Shown here: one piece after another, positions 19,994 to 29,385 of the stretch | Layout: each line of letters starts with the position of its first letter | Position numbering within the stretch: position 1 is the first letter of the stretch | Source: Silicimonas sp. | GTDB lineage: Bacteria > Pseudomonadota > Alphaproteobacteria > Rhodobacterales > Rhodobacteraceae | Assembly: GCA_022824525.1 (NCBI GenBank) | Contig: JAJDZT010000054.1 | Location: forward strand, 54,414 to 118,413 | Length of the DNA: 64,000 nucleotides | Reading direction: 5' to 3' | Program-made: the position numbers and the translations under genes | The notes under the pieces: generated by a model | What the model was told of the DNA's origin: nothing | Database searches by the model: none | What the model saw: the letters and a program-made list of their open reading frames with translations, nothing else

Positions 19994-22757
19994 GCCCGAC
20001 AACGCTACGCCGCTTTTTCCCGATCTGCGCCTGACAGAAGGCGAGATTTTCGACGCCGACGCCGCGTTCGCCACGGTGCAAGATGCCTTGCCGGACAATA
20101 CGCCGGGCGGCATTCGTACGACCACGGTAAAGGTCGTCCGTGAGGCTCTTTCGACGGGAAGAGACCGGATCGCTCGGGCCATTTCCGACCACCCGTTCGC
20201 GGCGCGAGATGCTGTTCGTGCGTACTCGTTTTTGACAGATGGCGTCATTGAAACGGTTTTTCGTGTCGGCACGCAGCTGTTGCATCGAAATCCCAACCCA
20301 ACGGAAGGCGAACGGATCGCGATCCTGGCCGTCGGCGGATACGGCCGGGGCGAGATGGCTCCCCACTCGGACGTTGATCTTCTGTTTTTGATGCCGTGGA
20401 AAGTTACGCCGTGGGCAGAGAGCCTGATTGAAAGCATGCTCTATATCCTTTGGGACCTGCACCTGAAGGTCGGGCATGCTTCGCGGAGCATACAGGAATG
20501 CGTTCGCCTCGGGCGAGACGACTACACCATCCGGACGGCCCTTCTGGAGAACCGGTGTCTCGCAGGTGATCCCGTCTTGGCCGAGAAGCTTCACGAAACC
20601 CTAAATTCTGAGCTTTTTCAAAACACGGCGTCCGATTTCATCGAAGCCAAGCTTTCAGAGCGAAGTGCGCGACACAAGAAGCAAGGCGGCCAACGCTATC
20701 TTGTCGAGCCGAACGTGAAGGAAGGCAAAGGCGGGCTTCGTGACCTGCAGACGCTTTTCTGGATCGGCAAGTATCTTCACAATGTGGAGAAGGCCGCGCA
20801 ACTCGTCGAACTGGGTCTCTTCCGACAGGAAGAATACGATCGGTTCCATGCTGCGGAAACCTTCCTGATGGCCGTCCGCAATCACCTGCATCTGGCCGCT
20901 GGCCGTGCAATGGATCAGTTGAATTTCGACCTGCAGGTCGAGATCGCAGAACGGCTTGGCTACACCGACAAGGGCGGACGGCGCGCAGTGGAGCACTTCA
21001 TGCAGGATTACTTCCGGCATGCGACAGTGGTCGGCGAAGTGACCCGCATTTTCCTGACTGCGCTTGAAGCCCAACACGTAAAAAACGCGCCGTCGCTGGT
21101 TTCGTTTTTCCGTCGCCGCAAACCCGTAAAAGATGGCTTCGAGGTGCGCCAGAACCGGCTCGACATTGCAAAACCGAAAAAGTTTTTCAAAGATCCTCTG
21201 AATATCCTGAGGCTCTTCGAGGAAGGGTTGAGGACCGGCTACCTCATCCATCCGGATGCGATGCGGCTGGTCACTGCCAATCTCGACCTGATAGACGACG
21301 ACGTTCGGAGTTCTTCGGAAGCAAACCGCATCTTCTTCGACACACTCTTGAAGCATGGCAACCCCGAGCGCGCGCTAAGGCGGATGAACGAGTTGGGTGT
21401 GCTCAGCGCCTTTATTCCCGAGTTCGAACCCATCGTGGCGATGATGCAGTTCAACATGTACCATCACTACACGGTCGACGAGCATACAATTCAATGCATC
21501 TCGACCCTGGCGCAAATCGAACGCGAAGAACTGGTCGAGTCGCTTCCCATCGCCAGCCGCATCCTGAAGGAAGGCGTGAACCGGAAAGTACTCTACACAG
21601 CGCTTTTGTTGCACGACATCGGCAAAGGCCGGGACGAGGATCATTCCGTCCTCGGCGCCCGCATTGCGCGTACCGTGGCGCCACGTCTTGGGCTTCAGAA
21701 GCCCGCCGCAGAAACCGTGGAGTGGCTGGTCCGGTATCACCTGCTGATGTCCGACATGGCACAGAAACGAGACTTGTCGGACCCAAGCACCATTCGGGAT
21801 TTCGCCAAAGCCGTTAAAACCAAGGCTCGGCTCGATCTGCTGACCGTGCTGACAGTCTGCGACATTCGCGGCGTTGGCCCGGGGACATGGAACAATTGGA
21901 AGGCGGAGCTTTTGCGCTCGCTCTACCGCGCGACGGCGCATGCGCTCCAGCACGGGCTTGAGGCTGTCAATCGCGAGAGTCGGGAAGCAGAAGCAAAACG
22001 AAACCTGCGAAGCGCTCTCGAGGAATGGGACGCGAAAGATGTCCGTCAGGAAACATCGCGGCACTACGGGCCGTATTGGCAGGGCTTGCAGACCGAGACC
22101 CATGTGGTCTTCGCGAACCTGTTGAAGGGTATTTCGGATGCAGAGATTCGTATCGATTTGAAGCCAGACGAGGATCGCGACGCCACGCGCATCTGTTTCG
22201 CGATTGCCGATCATCCGGGTATTTTCGCGCGACTTGCGGGTGCGCTGGCGCTTGTTGGCGCAAATGTCGTGGACGCGCGAACCTATACCTCGTCAGACGG
22301 CTTCGCGACCGCAGCGTTCTGGGTGCAGGATGGTGAAGGCTCGCCCTATGATGCCGATCGTCTGCCCCGCCTGAAAGCCACGATCGAAAAGACGCTCCAC
22401 GGCCAGGTTCTTCCGCGAGTGTCCTTGGTTGACCGCGACCGGCTGAAGAAGCGGGAGCGCGCATTCAACGTGCCAACGTCAATTTCGTTCGACAATGACG
22501 GCTCCGACATTTTCACCATCATCGAGGTCGACACGCGAGACCGGCCCGGTTTGCTTTACGACCTGACACGTACGCTTTCCGAAATGAACATCGTCATCAA
22601 CAGCGCCGTGATCGCCACGTATGGCGAACAGGTCGTCGACACATTCTATGTGAAAGACATGTTCGGCCTGAAGTTCCATGCCAAATCGAAGCAACGGACC
22701 TTGGAGCATAAATTGCGGAACGCGATTGCCGCGGGCGCTGAAAGGGCACGCGCCTGA
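19953..22757 (+). CDS. glnD: Bifunctional uridylyltransferase/uridylyl-removing enzyme GlnD
   Basis: GlnD is the glutamine sensor that adds UMP to PII proteins under nitrogen limitation and removes it under nitrogen sufficiency. About 934 residues contain the nucleotidyltransferase motif GGYGRGEMAPHSDVDLLFL near residue 129, the HD hydrolase motif LLHDIGKGRDEDHS near 550, and two C-terminal ACT domains (FAIADHPGIFARLAG and DTRDRPGLLYDLTRTL). The start is uncertain: no ATG is near. TTG at 19953 has AGGTG 8 bases upstream; TTG at 19974 is an alternative. Either way the 5' end lies within the preceding lipoprotein gene. Confidence 0.93.
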   Translation: MTPHQEVLAAQASEPDNATPLFPDLRLTEGEIFDADAAFATVQDALPDNTPGGIRTTTVKVVREALSTGRDRIARAISDHPFAARDAVRAYSFLTDGVIETVFRVGTQLLHRNPNPTEGERIAILAVGGYGRGEMAPHSDVDLLFLMPWKVTPWAESLIESMLYILWDLHLKVGHASRSIQECVRLGRDDYTIRTALLENRCLAGDPVLAEKLHETLNSELFQNTASDFIEAKLSERSARHKKQGGQRYLVEPNVKEGKGGLRDLQTLFWIGKYLHNVEKAAQLVELGLFRQEEYDRFHAAETFLMAVRNHLHLAAGRAMDQLNFDLQVEIAERLGYTDKGGRRAVEHFMQDYFRHATVVGEVTRIFLTALEAQHVKNAPSLVSFFRRRKPVKDGFEVRQNRLDIAKPKKFFKDPLNILRLFEEGLRTGYLIHPDAMRLVTANLDLIDDDVRSSSEANRIFFDTLLKHGNPERALRRMNELGVLSAFIPEFEPIVAMMQFNMYHHYTVDEHTIQCISTLAQIEREELVESLPIASRILKEGVNRKVLYTALLLHDIGKGRDEDHSVLGARIARTVAPRLGLQKPAAETVEWLVRYHLLMSDMAQKRDLSDPSTIRDFAKAVKTKARLDLLTVLTVCDIRGVGPGTWNNWKAELLRSLYRATAHALQHGLEAVNRESREAEAKRNLRSALEEWDAKDVRQETSRHYGPYWQGLQTETHVVFANLLKGISDAEIRIDLKPDEDRDATRICFAIADHPGIFARLAGALALVGANVVDARTYTSSDGFATAAFWVQDGEGSPYDADRLPRLKATIEKTLHGQVLPRVSLVDRDRLKKRERAFNVPTSISFDNDGSDIFTIIEVDTRDRPGLLYDLTRTLSEMNIVINSAVIATYGEQVVDTFYVKDMFGLKFHAKSKQRTLEHKLRNAIAAGAERARA

Positions 22758-24325
22758 TGGCGGCCATCCGTCTTGTCTCCGGTGTTTTGACGGTGGGTGT
22801 GTGGACCCTTTTGTCCCGCATACTTGGCTTTGTCCGGGACATCCTGATTGCCGCGTGGCTCGGAACCGGTCCGGTGGCCGAGGCGTTTCTGGTGGCCTTC
22901 GCACTCCCCAACATGTTCCGCCGCTTCTTCGCGGAAGGCGCGTTCAACATGGCCTTTGTACCCATGTTCTCGAAGAAGGTCGAAGCGGACGATGGTGCCC
23001 GAGATTTCGCGCAAAATGCGCTTGCGGCACTCACGCTAGTGCTCATCATCTTCACCGTGTTGGCGACCATCTTCATGCCCTGGTTGGTGCTTGCCATGGC
23101 GAGCGGCTTTCGTGGGGACGAACGATTTGACATCGCGGTCACGCTTGGACGCATCGTATTCGTCTACATCTTGTTCATCTCTCTCGCCGCACTGTTCTCG
23201 GGCGTTCTGAACGCGACCGGCCGATTCATGGCCGCTGCGGCCGCACCTGTCTTGCTGAACGTGATCCTGATTGGGTGCCTGCTGTTGGCGGAGTACGGAT
23301 TTGGGACTTCGATTGTGGGGGAGTCGCAAGGCGCACGTCACGGCACCCTGATCTCTTACGGCGTTGTGGCAGCAGGCATTGCACAACTGGTGCTGGTTTG
23401 GTGGGCCGCAGCGAAAGCAGGTTATCCTCTCCGTCTGTCCCTGCCCCGCCCATCCCCGGAGCTGAAACGCCTTTTGATCATCGCAGCACCGGCAGCACTG
23501 GCCGGCGGCGTGGTTCAGATCAACCTGCTGATCGGTCGCCAGGTTGCCAGCTTCTTCGACGGTGCCGTGGCCTGGCTGTCCTATGCGGACAGGCTCTATC
23601 AACTGCCGCTCGGCGTGGTGGGTATCGCGATCGGGATTGTCCTGCTTCCCGATCTTTCTCGCCGTTTGCAGGCAGAGGATATCGCGGGAAGCCGCGCGGC
23701 ACTGTCCCGTGCAACAGAGATGTCGATGGCGCTTGCCATTCCGGCGGCCGTTGCCCTCGCCGCGATATCCGTCTCTCTCGTTTCCGCACTGTTCGAGCGT
23801 GGCGCTTTCGGTGCGGAAGACACACGAAACACCGCGCTCGCCTGTGCAATCTACGGCCTCGGCCTGCCCGCCTTCGTGATGCAAAAGGTCATCCAACCGC
23901 TCTACTTCGCGCGAGAAGACACGAAACGCCCATTCTACTATGCCGTGGTCGCGATGGTGTTGAACGCAGTCATCGCGGTCGGGTTGATGGGATCGCTGGG
24001 CTTCATCGCTGCCGCAATCGGTACGACCGTTGCCGGATGGGGCATGCTGGCACTCCTTTGGTCGGGGAGCCGCGGCATGGGTGAGGCGGCCACATTCGAA
24101 CCCGGCACCGGACCGCGCCTGATCCGCATCCTGGCAGCAGCGCTGGTCATGGGGGTTCTCCTTTGGACCGTTGATCGGCTTTTGCTTCCGGGCGTTATGG
24201 CAACCTCTCCCGTGATCGGTCTCGCAATCCTCTGTCTGGGCGGGATCGGCTTTTATGGAGGCGCAGGTCTGGTCCTCCGTGCCTTCACGATCACCGAGTT
24301 GCGTCAAAGCCTGCGCCGCGGCTGA
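22757..24325 (+). CDS. murJ: Lipid II flippase MurJ (MviN)
   Basis: MurJ flips lipid-linked peptidoglycan precursors across the inner membrane. The 522-residue protein has about 14 hydrophobic helices and the family start RLVSGVLTVGVWTLLSRILG. Charged central-cavity residues are visible in RILGFVRDILIAAWLG and in FRRFFAEGAFNMAFVPMF. The ATG overlaps the last base of glnD (TGATG), so the two are coupled. The link of nitrogen control and cell wall gene order is common in this group. Confidence 0.94.
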   Translation: MAAIRLVSGVLTVGVWTLLSRILGFVRDILIAAWLGTGPVAEAFLVAFALPNMFRRFFAEGAFNMAFVPMFSKKVEADDGARDFAQNALAALTLVLIIFTVLATIFMPWLVLAMASGFRGDERFDIAVTLGRIVFVYILFISLAALFSGVLNATGRFMAAAAAPVLLNVILIGCLLLAEYGFGTSIVGESQGARHGTLISYGVVAAGIAQLVLVWWAAAKAGYPLRLSLPRPSPELKRLLIIAAPAALAGGVVQINLLIGRQVASFFDGAVAWLSYADRLYQLPLGVVGIAIGIVLLPDLSRRLQAEDIAGSRAALSRATEMSMALAIPAAVALAAISVSLVSALFERGAFGAEDTRNTALACAIYGLGLPAFVMQKVIQPLYFAREDTKRPFYYAVVAMVLNAVIAVGLMGSLGFIAAAIGTTVAGWGMLALLWSGSRGMGEAATFEPGTGPRLIRILAAALVMGVLLWTVDRLLLPGVMATSPVIGLAILCLGGIGFYGGAGLVLRAFTITELRQSLRRG

Positions 24326-24357
24326 CGGGACGGTGGGCGGGGCGAGTTTGCCGTCAG
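24322..24357. terminator. Possible hairpin between murJ and the rhomboid-like gene
   Basis: CTGACGG (24322-24328) and CCGTCAG (24351-24357) are perfect 7-base inverted arms around a 22-base loop. They lie at the murJ stop, between two convergent genes. No T-run follows, so terminator function is weakly supported. Confidence 0.3.
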
Positions 24358-24379
24358 GCAAAGAGCGCTGACCACGGTC

Positions 24380-25069
24380 CTAGCGCTGGCGCAACCGATC
24401 GAGGAAACGACGGAAAGCGCCGGGGACGAGCGCCGGGGTCAGCACGAAACCAAAGGCAAAGCCGGCAATCTCGGCCACCCAATCCCAGCCAACTTCGAAA
24501 AAGACCCCGAAGAAAAGCTGAATGCCCATGAGGAACCCGATCAGCGTGAACGCCTGCCACTCGTTTTCGCCCATTGACTTGAAACGCACCCATAGCAGAA
24601 AGGTGTACGCCCCAATCAGCCCGTAGACACTCGGGAACCCGCCGATCAAGGGCCGTGTGTCCCCCACCAGCCCGCCGTAGATGAGCGCACCGAAAATTCC
24701 GCAGGCAAAGAAGATGATGATAACGGCAAGATTGCCAAAGACGTCTCCCACCATCTTTCCGATCGCCAACAGGAACACGAGCACGAAGGCCACGTGGACA
24801 AAACCCGTGTGAACGAAGGGATAGGTCACGAAGCGCTGCATATGCTCCAGCGGCCAGTTTCCTGTCTCGATCATCCACTGGAGGGCAGGTGAGAAGAACG
24901 AAAACCGCTGGATTGCCTCCAATCTCCAACCGATAGCCTCCGGCCCACCGATCACGCCATAGGACCCGACCATCAGAAGCACTTCGACTGCAAAAATCGC
25001 GAACGCCAAGGCCACCACGGCGGGTGGCACTGCATTGAACACAGGTTGGTTGGAGTTGGGATAAGCCAT
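24380..25069 (-). CDS. Rhomboid-like membrane protein lacking catalytic residues
   Basis: A 229-residue protein with six predicted membrane helices in the rhomboid arrangement. The block [20 protein letters not shown] corresponds to the HxxxxHxxxN region, [11 protein letters not shown] to the GxSG serine loop and [11 protein letters not shown] to the AHIAG histidine helix. Compared with GlpG, Asn154 is Val, Ser201 is Phe and His254 is Glu, so the Ser-His dyad and oxyanion Asn are absent. It should be a pseudoprotease, perhaps a client-binding protein. It is divergent from trpS (69-base gap). Confidence 0.82.
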   Translation of the reverse strand: MAYPNSNQPVFNAVPPAVVALAFAIFAVEVLLMVGSYGVIGGPEAIGWRLEAIQRFSFFSPALQWMIETGNWPLEHMQRFVTYPFVHTGFVHVAFVLVFLLAIGKMVGDVFGNLAVIIIFFACGIFGALIYGGLVGDTRPLIGGFPSVYGLIGAYTFLLWVRFKSMGENEWQAFTLIGFLMGIQLFFGVFFEVGWDWVAEIAGFAFGFVLTPALVPGAFRRFLDRLRQR

Positions 25070-25138
25070 ACCGCTTCCTTGACGCTACCTCGCCCTCTCG
25101 GTAAGCCGCGCGGACGTGAAAATCCAGAGGATTGGGAC

Positions 25139-26164
25139 ATGACAGCCAGTTCCTTCACACCACGCGTGTTCTCGGGCATCCAGCCGTCTGGCGGCCTGAC
25201 GCTTGGCAACTACCTCGGAGCGCTCAAGCGTTTCGTCGACATGCAGGAAGCCAACACGCATGAGTGCGTGTTCTGTGTGGTGGATCTGCACGCAATCACG
25301 GTCTGGCAGGACCCGGAGGCGCTGACACGTCAAACGCGCGAAATCGCAGCGGCTTTCATCGCAGCTGGCATCGATCCATCGCGCTCCATTCTCTTCAACC
25401 AGAGCCAGGCTCCCGAGCATGCGCAACTTGGCTGGCTCTTTTCCTGCGTTGCGCGCATGGGCTGGATGCGGCGGATGACGCAGTGGAAGGACAAGGCCGG
25501 GAAGAACTCGGAAGAGGCTTCTCTTGGCCTCTTCGCCTATCCTGCCTTGATGGCGGCCGACATTCTTGTGCATCACGCGACCCATGTGCCGGTCGGCGAA
25601 GACCAGAAGCAGCACCTGGAGCTCACGTCCGACATTGCGGCCAAGTTCAACCACGACTACGGCGTGGACTTCTTTCCGATCACGGAGCCCGTGATCGGTG
25701 GCCCCGCGGCGCGTGTCATGAGTCTTCGCGACGGTACCAAAAAAATGTCCAAGAGCGACCCCTCGGACATGAGCCGGATCAACCTGTCCGACGATGCTGA
25801 CGCCATTGCACAAAAGTTCCGAAAGGCCCGGACAGACCCGGAGCCCCTGCCCGACAGTTATGAAAATTTGAAAGATCGGCCTGAAGCGCGGAACCTCGTC
25901 GACATCCTTGCGGCCCTTCAGGGCAGGACACCCGAGGACGTCATGGGAGAGGTTGCTGGTCAGGGCTGGGGTCAGTTCAAGCCGCATCTTGCGGAAGTGG
26001 CCGTGGAGACGATGGGACCGATCACCGGGGAAATGAACAGGCTTTTGGCCGATCCCGAAGAGATTGACCGCATTCTTGGCGAAGGTGCGCAACGCGCGAG
26101 CGAAATTGCAGCGCCCATTCTGGACAGGACCTTCGACATCATGGGGATTGTTCGGAGAGCTTGA
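25139..26164 (+). CDS. trpS: Tryptophanyl-tRNA synthetase
   Basis: TrpS charges tRNA-Trp. The 341 residues match bacterial class Ic synthetases: [20 protein letters not shown] holds the HIGH-equivalent motif, CVVDLHAIT follows, [18 protein letters not shown] is the tRNA/Trp region, and [10 protein letters not shown] is the KMSKS loop. The ATG at 25139 fits the family start. Followed by an Lrp-type regulator on the other strand, 11 bases away. Confidence 0.96.
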   Translation: MTASSFTPRVFSGIQPSGGLTLGNYLGALKRFVDMQEANTHECVFCVVDLHAITVWQDPEALTRQTREIAAAFIAAGIDPSRSILFNQSQAPEHAQLGWLFSCVARMGWMRRMTQWKDKAGKNSEEASLGLFAYPALMAADILVHHATHVPVGEDQKQHLELTSDIAAKFNHDYGVDFFPITEPVIGGPAARVMSLRDGTKKMSKSDPSDMSRINLSDDADAIAQKFRKARTDPEPLPDSYENLKDRPEARNLVDILAALQGRTPEDVMGEVAGQGWGQFKPHLAEVAVETMGPITGEMNRLLADPEEIDRILGEGAQRASEIAAPILDRTFDIMGIVRRA

Positions 26165-26175
26165 AGCCGGAGCCG

Positions 26176-26634
26176 CTAGAGTGGAACCTCGGTCGTCGCC
26201 TTGACTTCCTTGAGCACGAAACTTGATTGCACGGAGCGCACCCACGGATTGCGCAGCAGGTAACGCGTCTGGAACGCCTCGTAAGCCTCCACATCTGCGG
26301 CCCTGATCTTCAGCATGTAGTCAGCCGAACCCGAAATCTTGTGACACTCCTGAATTTCGGGATGGGCGGCGACCATGCGGGAAAACTCTTCCACGGCTTC
26401 CTCCGAATGGTCTTCCAATATGACGAGGGCCAGCACGCAGAGTTTTGCTCCGGTGCTGACCGGATCTATGAGTGCGATACGTGCCTTTATCACCCCGGCC
26501 TGTTCCAGGTCGTTGATCCTGCGCCAGAGCGTGGACTGCGCCATGCCGACCTTCTCTGACAGCGCGGCGAGCGACAATGACGCATCGCGCTGGAGTTCCC
26601 GCAACACCCGTCGATCAGAGTTAGATAATTTCAT
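26176..26634 (-). CDS. Lrp/AsnC family transcriptional regulator
   Basis: A 152-residue regulator: helix-turn-helix LAALSEKVGMAQSTLWRRI near residues 22-40, then a RAM-type ligand domain (VLALVILEDHSEEAVEEFS; ECHKISGSADYMLKI). Such proteins bind amino acids. It is divergent from the phenylalanine hydroxylase gene, so it probably senses an aromatic amino acid and controls phhA. I use the ATG at 26634 (MKLSNSDRRVL); a longer frame runs through the divergent control region and is rejected. Confidence 0.9.
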   Translation of the reverse strand: MKLSNSDRRVLRELQRDASLSLAALSEKVGMAQSTLWRRINDLEQAGVIKARIALIDPVSTGAKLCVLALVILEDHSEEAVEEFSRMVAAHPEIQECHKISGSADYMLKIRAADVEAYEAFQTRYLLRNPWVRSVQSSFVLKEVKATTEVPL

Positions 26635-26711
26635 TTTTTGACTATCTGCGGAAATTTCATCCACTTTTGTATCGCAAGCCATCTGTTTCGGCAAGAAAAT
26701 CAGCTTTTGGT

Positions 26712-26743
26712 GAGCGAAAATCCAACGAGATTGGAGTTCGCTC
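26712..26743 (+). promoter_or_regulatory. Interrupted inverted repeat covering the phhA ribosome site
   Basis: GAGCGAA (26712-26718) pairs with TTCGCTC (26737-26743), and inside it TCCAA (26721-26725) pairs with TTGGA (26731-26735) around a five-base loop. The right arm ends directly at the ATG of phhA and contains its GGAG. It may be the Lrp-type regulator's operator or an mRNA hairpin that hides the ribosome site. Confidence 0.55.
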
Positions 26744-27529
26744 ATGCCCAAGACATCCACATATGTTTCGAAGACACCGGGTCCTGATGGCCTCTTTGTC
26801 TACACCGCGGAAGAAACCGAGGTTTGGGGCAAGCTCTACAGACGGCAGATGGACACACTCAGCAACTTCGCCTGTAGCGCATATCTTTCAGGCCAGGCGC
26901 AACTGGGTTTCACGGCGGAAGCAATCCCGCAGGTCTGCGACGTGAATGCCCGCCTTGGCCAACTCACCGGGGCGGGCGTTGAGCCCGTTGCAGCGCTTAT
27001 CCCGCAGGATGAATTCTCGACGCTTCTCTCCAACCGTCGTTTTCCCGTCGCCACGTTCATTCGGCGCCCGGAGCATCTCGACTACATCGAGGAACCGGAC
27101 ATCTTCCACGAAGTCTTCGGCCATTGCCCCATGCTCTGCGACGTCGAGTTCTGTCGGTTCATGGAGCGGTTTGGAGCCTTGGCGCTTTCGCTTCCTGCGG
27201 ATGATGTGAAGATCCTGTTCAGGCTTTGGTGGTTCATCGTGGAATTTGGAATGATCCAGGAGGAGGGAAGCCTGAAGGCCTTTGGGGCAGGAATCATGTC
27301 CTCACCATCCGAGGCCAAGCACGCAGCGGCAGGTGGTGCGGACATTATGCCGTTCGACTTACTCACCATTTTCCGAACCGACTATCGCATCGATATCGTG
27401 CAACCTGTCTACTTCGCCATCGAGAGCTTCGAGCAACTTGTCGCATCCCTTGATGCCGATATTCCAAACCTGATTACCAAGGCACGGCGCCTTGGAGACC
27501 TACCGCCAAAGTTTGATCGTGCGGCGTAG
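26744..27529 (+). CDS. phhA: Phenylalanine 4-monooxygenase (phenylalanine hydroxylase)
   Basis: PhhA converts phenylalanine to tyrosine with tetrahydropterin and oxygen at a non-haem iron. The 261 residues fit the monodomain bacterial enzyme. Iron ligands are visible: two His in DIFHEVFGHCPML and Glu in WFIVEFGMI. No pterin carbinolamine dehydratase gene lies beside it. The divergent Lrp-type gene and the hairpin at the start point to amino-acid-dependent control. A hairpin directly follows the stop. Confidence 0.94.
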   Translation: MPKTSTYVSKTPGPDGLFVYTAEETEVWGKLYRRQMDTLSNFACSAYLSGQAQLGFTAEAIPQVCDVNARLGQLTGAGVEPVAALIPQDEFSTLLSNRRFPVATFIRRPEHLDYIEEPDIFHEVFGHCPMLCDVEFCRFMERFGALALSLPADDVKILFRLWWFIVEFGMIQEEGSLKAFGAGIMSSPSEAKHAAAGGADIMPFDLLTIFRTDYRIDIVQPVYFAIESFEQLVASLDADIPNLITKARRLGDLPPKFDRAA

Positions 27530-27554
27530 CATTCGTGCTTTCTTCGCACGAATG
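27530..27554 (+). terminator. Hairpin terminator after phhA
   Basis: CATTCGTGC (27530-27538) and GCACGAATG (27546-27554) form a perfect nine-base stem with a seven-base loop, starting one base after the phhA stop. No long T-run follows, so it may act as a stem-only terminator or an mRNA-stabilising hairpin. Confidence 0.6.
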
Positions 27555-27629
27555 ACATGCAGTCGACCCTCTTTTTCGACATAGGGGCCAGACGCATTTT
27601 CTCTCCATCAAACATGGATGGAGACCGAT

Positions 27630-28349
27630 ATGGATATCACCCAAGCAACCGCCTTTGTCACTGGGGCGAACCGTGGCGTCGGCAAGGTGTTCGTGGCGTC
27701 GCTTCTGGAACGTGGCGTGCGCAAAGTCTATGCCGCGGCGAGAGACCCCGGCAGCCTGAACGGCCTATTGGAAGACGACCGGGTCGTACCAGTTGCGCTT
27801 GACGTCACAGATGCCGAACAAATTCAGCACGCTGCCGCGATAGCAACTGACGTCACGCTCTTGATCAACAACGCCGGCGCTTTGAGTTTCGGCGGTGCCC
27901 TGGAGGTCGAACAGGAGGCGATCGTGCGCGACATGGCCGTGAATTACACTGGGCTCCACAGCATGACACGCGTTTTCAGCATGGTTATCGAGGCAAATGG
28001 TGGCGGGACGGTCGTGAACATGCTAAGCCTGCTGTCATTCCTCGCGGCACCAGGGTTCTCGGCCTACAACGCCTCAAAAGCGGCGGCGTGGTCGATGAGC
28101 ATGTCCCTGCGGCCTTATCTTTCACAGCGGAATATCAAAGTGCTGAACGCGTTCCCCGGCGGGATCGATACGGAAATGCTTGCGGGCGTCGACGGCCCGA
28201 AGGACCGACCTGAAACAGTCGTGGCCGACGTCTTGAACGCGGTCACAGAAGACCTGGAAGACGTGTATCCCGGTGCAGCGCAGGACGCTTTCGACGCGTG
28301 GCGGGCCGACCCAAAAGCGATGGAAAAGGCATTCGCGGCAATGATGTGA
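27630..28349 (+). CDS. Short-chain dehydrogenase/reductase
   Basis: A 239-residue NAD(P)-dependent oxidoreductase. It shows the TGANRGVG cofactor loop, LLINNAGAL, a Ser region (SLLSFLAAPG) and the catalytic YNASK. The substrate is unknown. The ATG at 27630 has GGAG seven bases upstream; another ATG lies at 27618. The LysR gene 67 bases downstream on the same strand may regulate it. Confidence 0.9.
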   Translation: MDITQATAFVTGANRGVGKVFVASLLERGVRKVYAAARDPGSLNGLLEDDRVVPVALDVTDAEQIQHAAAIATDVTLLINNAGALSFGGALEVEQEAIVRDMAVNYTGLHSMTRVFSMVIEANGGGTVVNMLSLLSFLAAPGFSAYNASKAAAWSMSMSLRPYLSQRNIKVLNAFPGGIDTEMLAGVDGPKDRPETVVADVLNAVTEDLEDVYPGAAQDAFDAWRADPKAMEKAFAAMM

Positions 28350-28416
28350 TGGGGAAGCCGAAAAACCATAGGCGGAAAGTCTGGTATCACCGGGCTTTCC
28401 TGCAATAATTGCACGA

Positions 28417-29319
28417 ATGGATACGCAAGCACTCAAAACGGTGATCCTAGTCGGCGAGTTGGGCAATTTCGCATCCGCGGCTCGCGTCCTGGATGTCGAT
28501 CCGTCTTCTGTATCGCGCACCGTCGCCGCCATCGAGGCGGAACTTGGTGTACGTTTGTTCCAGCGCAGCACGCGCCGATTGGCGGTCACCGAGGCGGGCG
28601 AACGGTACATTCGTCGGATCGCGCCCTTGGTAGAAGAACTGGAGCATGCCCGGGACGAAGCCGTCACGACCAGCGGCGCGGTTCAGGGCAACCTTCGCCT
28701 GACCGCTTCTGTTGCATTCATGCAGGAGTGCATCGTGCCGCATGTCGGCGAATTTCTTCGAGACTATCCGGACATCAGCCTTGAGCTTCTGCCAAGCGAC
28801 ACGAACCTCGACCTGTTCGGCGACAATATCGATCTCGCCATCCGTCTGGCCGCCGCACCGGAAGGGGATGTCATCAGCACCCGGCTGTGCAATACCCGGT
28901 ACAAGGTCGTCGCCGCTCCCGCCTACGTAAAACGAGAGGGCCGTCCCGCGCATCCCAGCGAGCTTTCGGCGACAGAGTGCGCGCGATTTGCCCTGCCCGG
29001 CTTTCGCGACCAGTGGCTTTTCCGATCTGGGTCGGACCCCGTTTTCGAGGTGCCTGTCTCCGGTCGTTTGGTGACCACGGGCGCCCTTGCCCTCAGGCAG
29101 GCTGCCTTGAACGGGATCGGCCCTGCACTTCTCCCGGACTGGTTGACTTCAGAACCGCTCCGCAAGGGGCACCTCATCGATCTATTTCCGGACTACGCCT
29201 GCACAGCCACAAGTTTTGATACCGGGGCCTGGGCCCTTTACCCGAGCCGATCTTTCCTGCCCCGCAAAGTCAGGGTGATGATCGACTTTCTGCGACAGAG
29301 GTTAAACGCCGCAGACTAA
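28417..29319 (+). CDS. LysR family transcriptional regulator
   Basis: A 300-residue LysR protein: N-terminal helix-turn-helix (FASAARVLDVDPSSVSRTVA) followed by the effector domain with NLRLTASVAF and the C-terminal LPDWLTSEPLRKG segment, of the CrgA-like subgroup. It is collinear with the SDR upstream rather than divergent, which is less usual for LysR regulators. Not a TrpI equivalent as far as can be seen, although trpB follows. Confidence 0.9.
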   Translation: MDTQALKTVILVGELGNFASAARVLDVDPSSVSRTVAAIEAELGVRLFQRSTRRLAVTEAGERYIRRIAPLVEELEHARDEAVTTSGAVQGNLRLTASVAFMQECIVPHVGEFLRDYPDISLELLPSDTNLDLFGDNIDLAIRLAAAPEGDVISTRLCNTRYKVVAAPAYVKREGRPAHPSELSATECARFALPGFRDQWLFRSGSDPVFEVPVSGRLVTTGALALRQAALNGIGPALLPDWLTSEPLRKGHLIDLFPDYACTATSFDTGAWALYPSRSFLPRKVRVMIDFLRQRLNAAD

Positions 29320-29385
29320 CACCACCCTGTTGCCAGTTTTGGCCCCCACCGCTACAACGGACCGTCGCAGCTTTAGGGGGACCTT

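Noticed and set aside
18743..20437. 564-codon open frame on the minus strand
   Set aside because: Antisense to the LpoA-like and glnD genes.
23036..24361. 441-codon open frame on the minus strand
   Set aside because: Antisense to murJ; His- and Cys-rich residue make-up is that of a frame shadow of membrane-helix codons.
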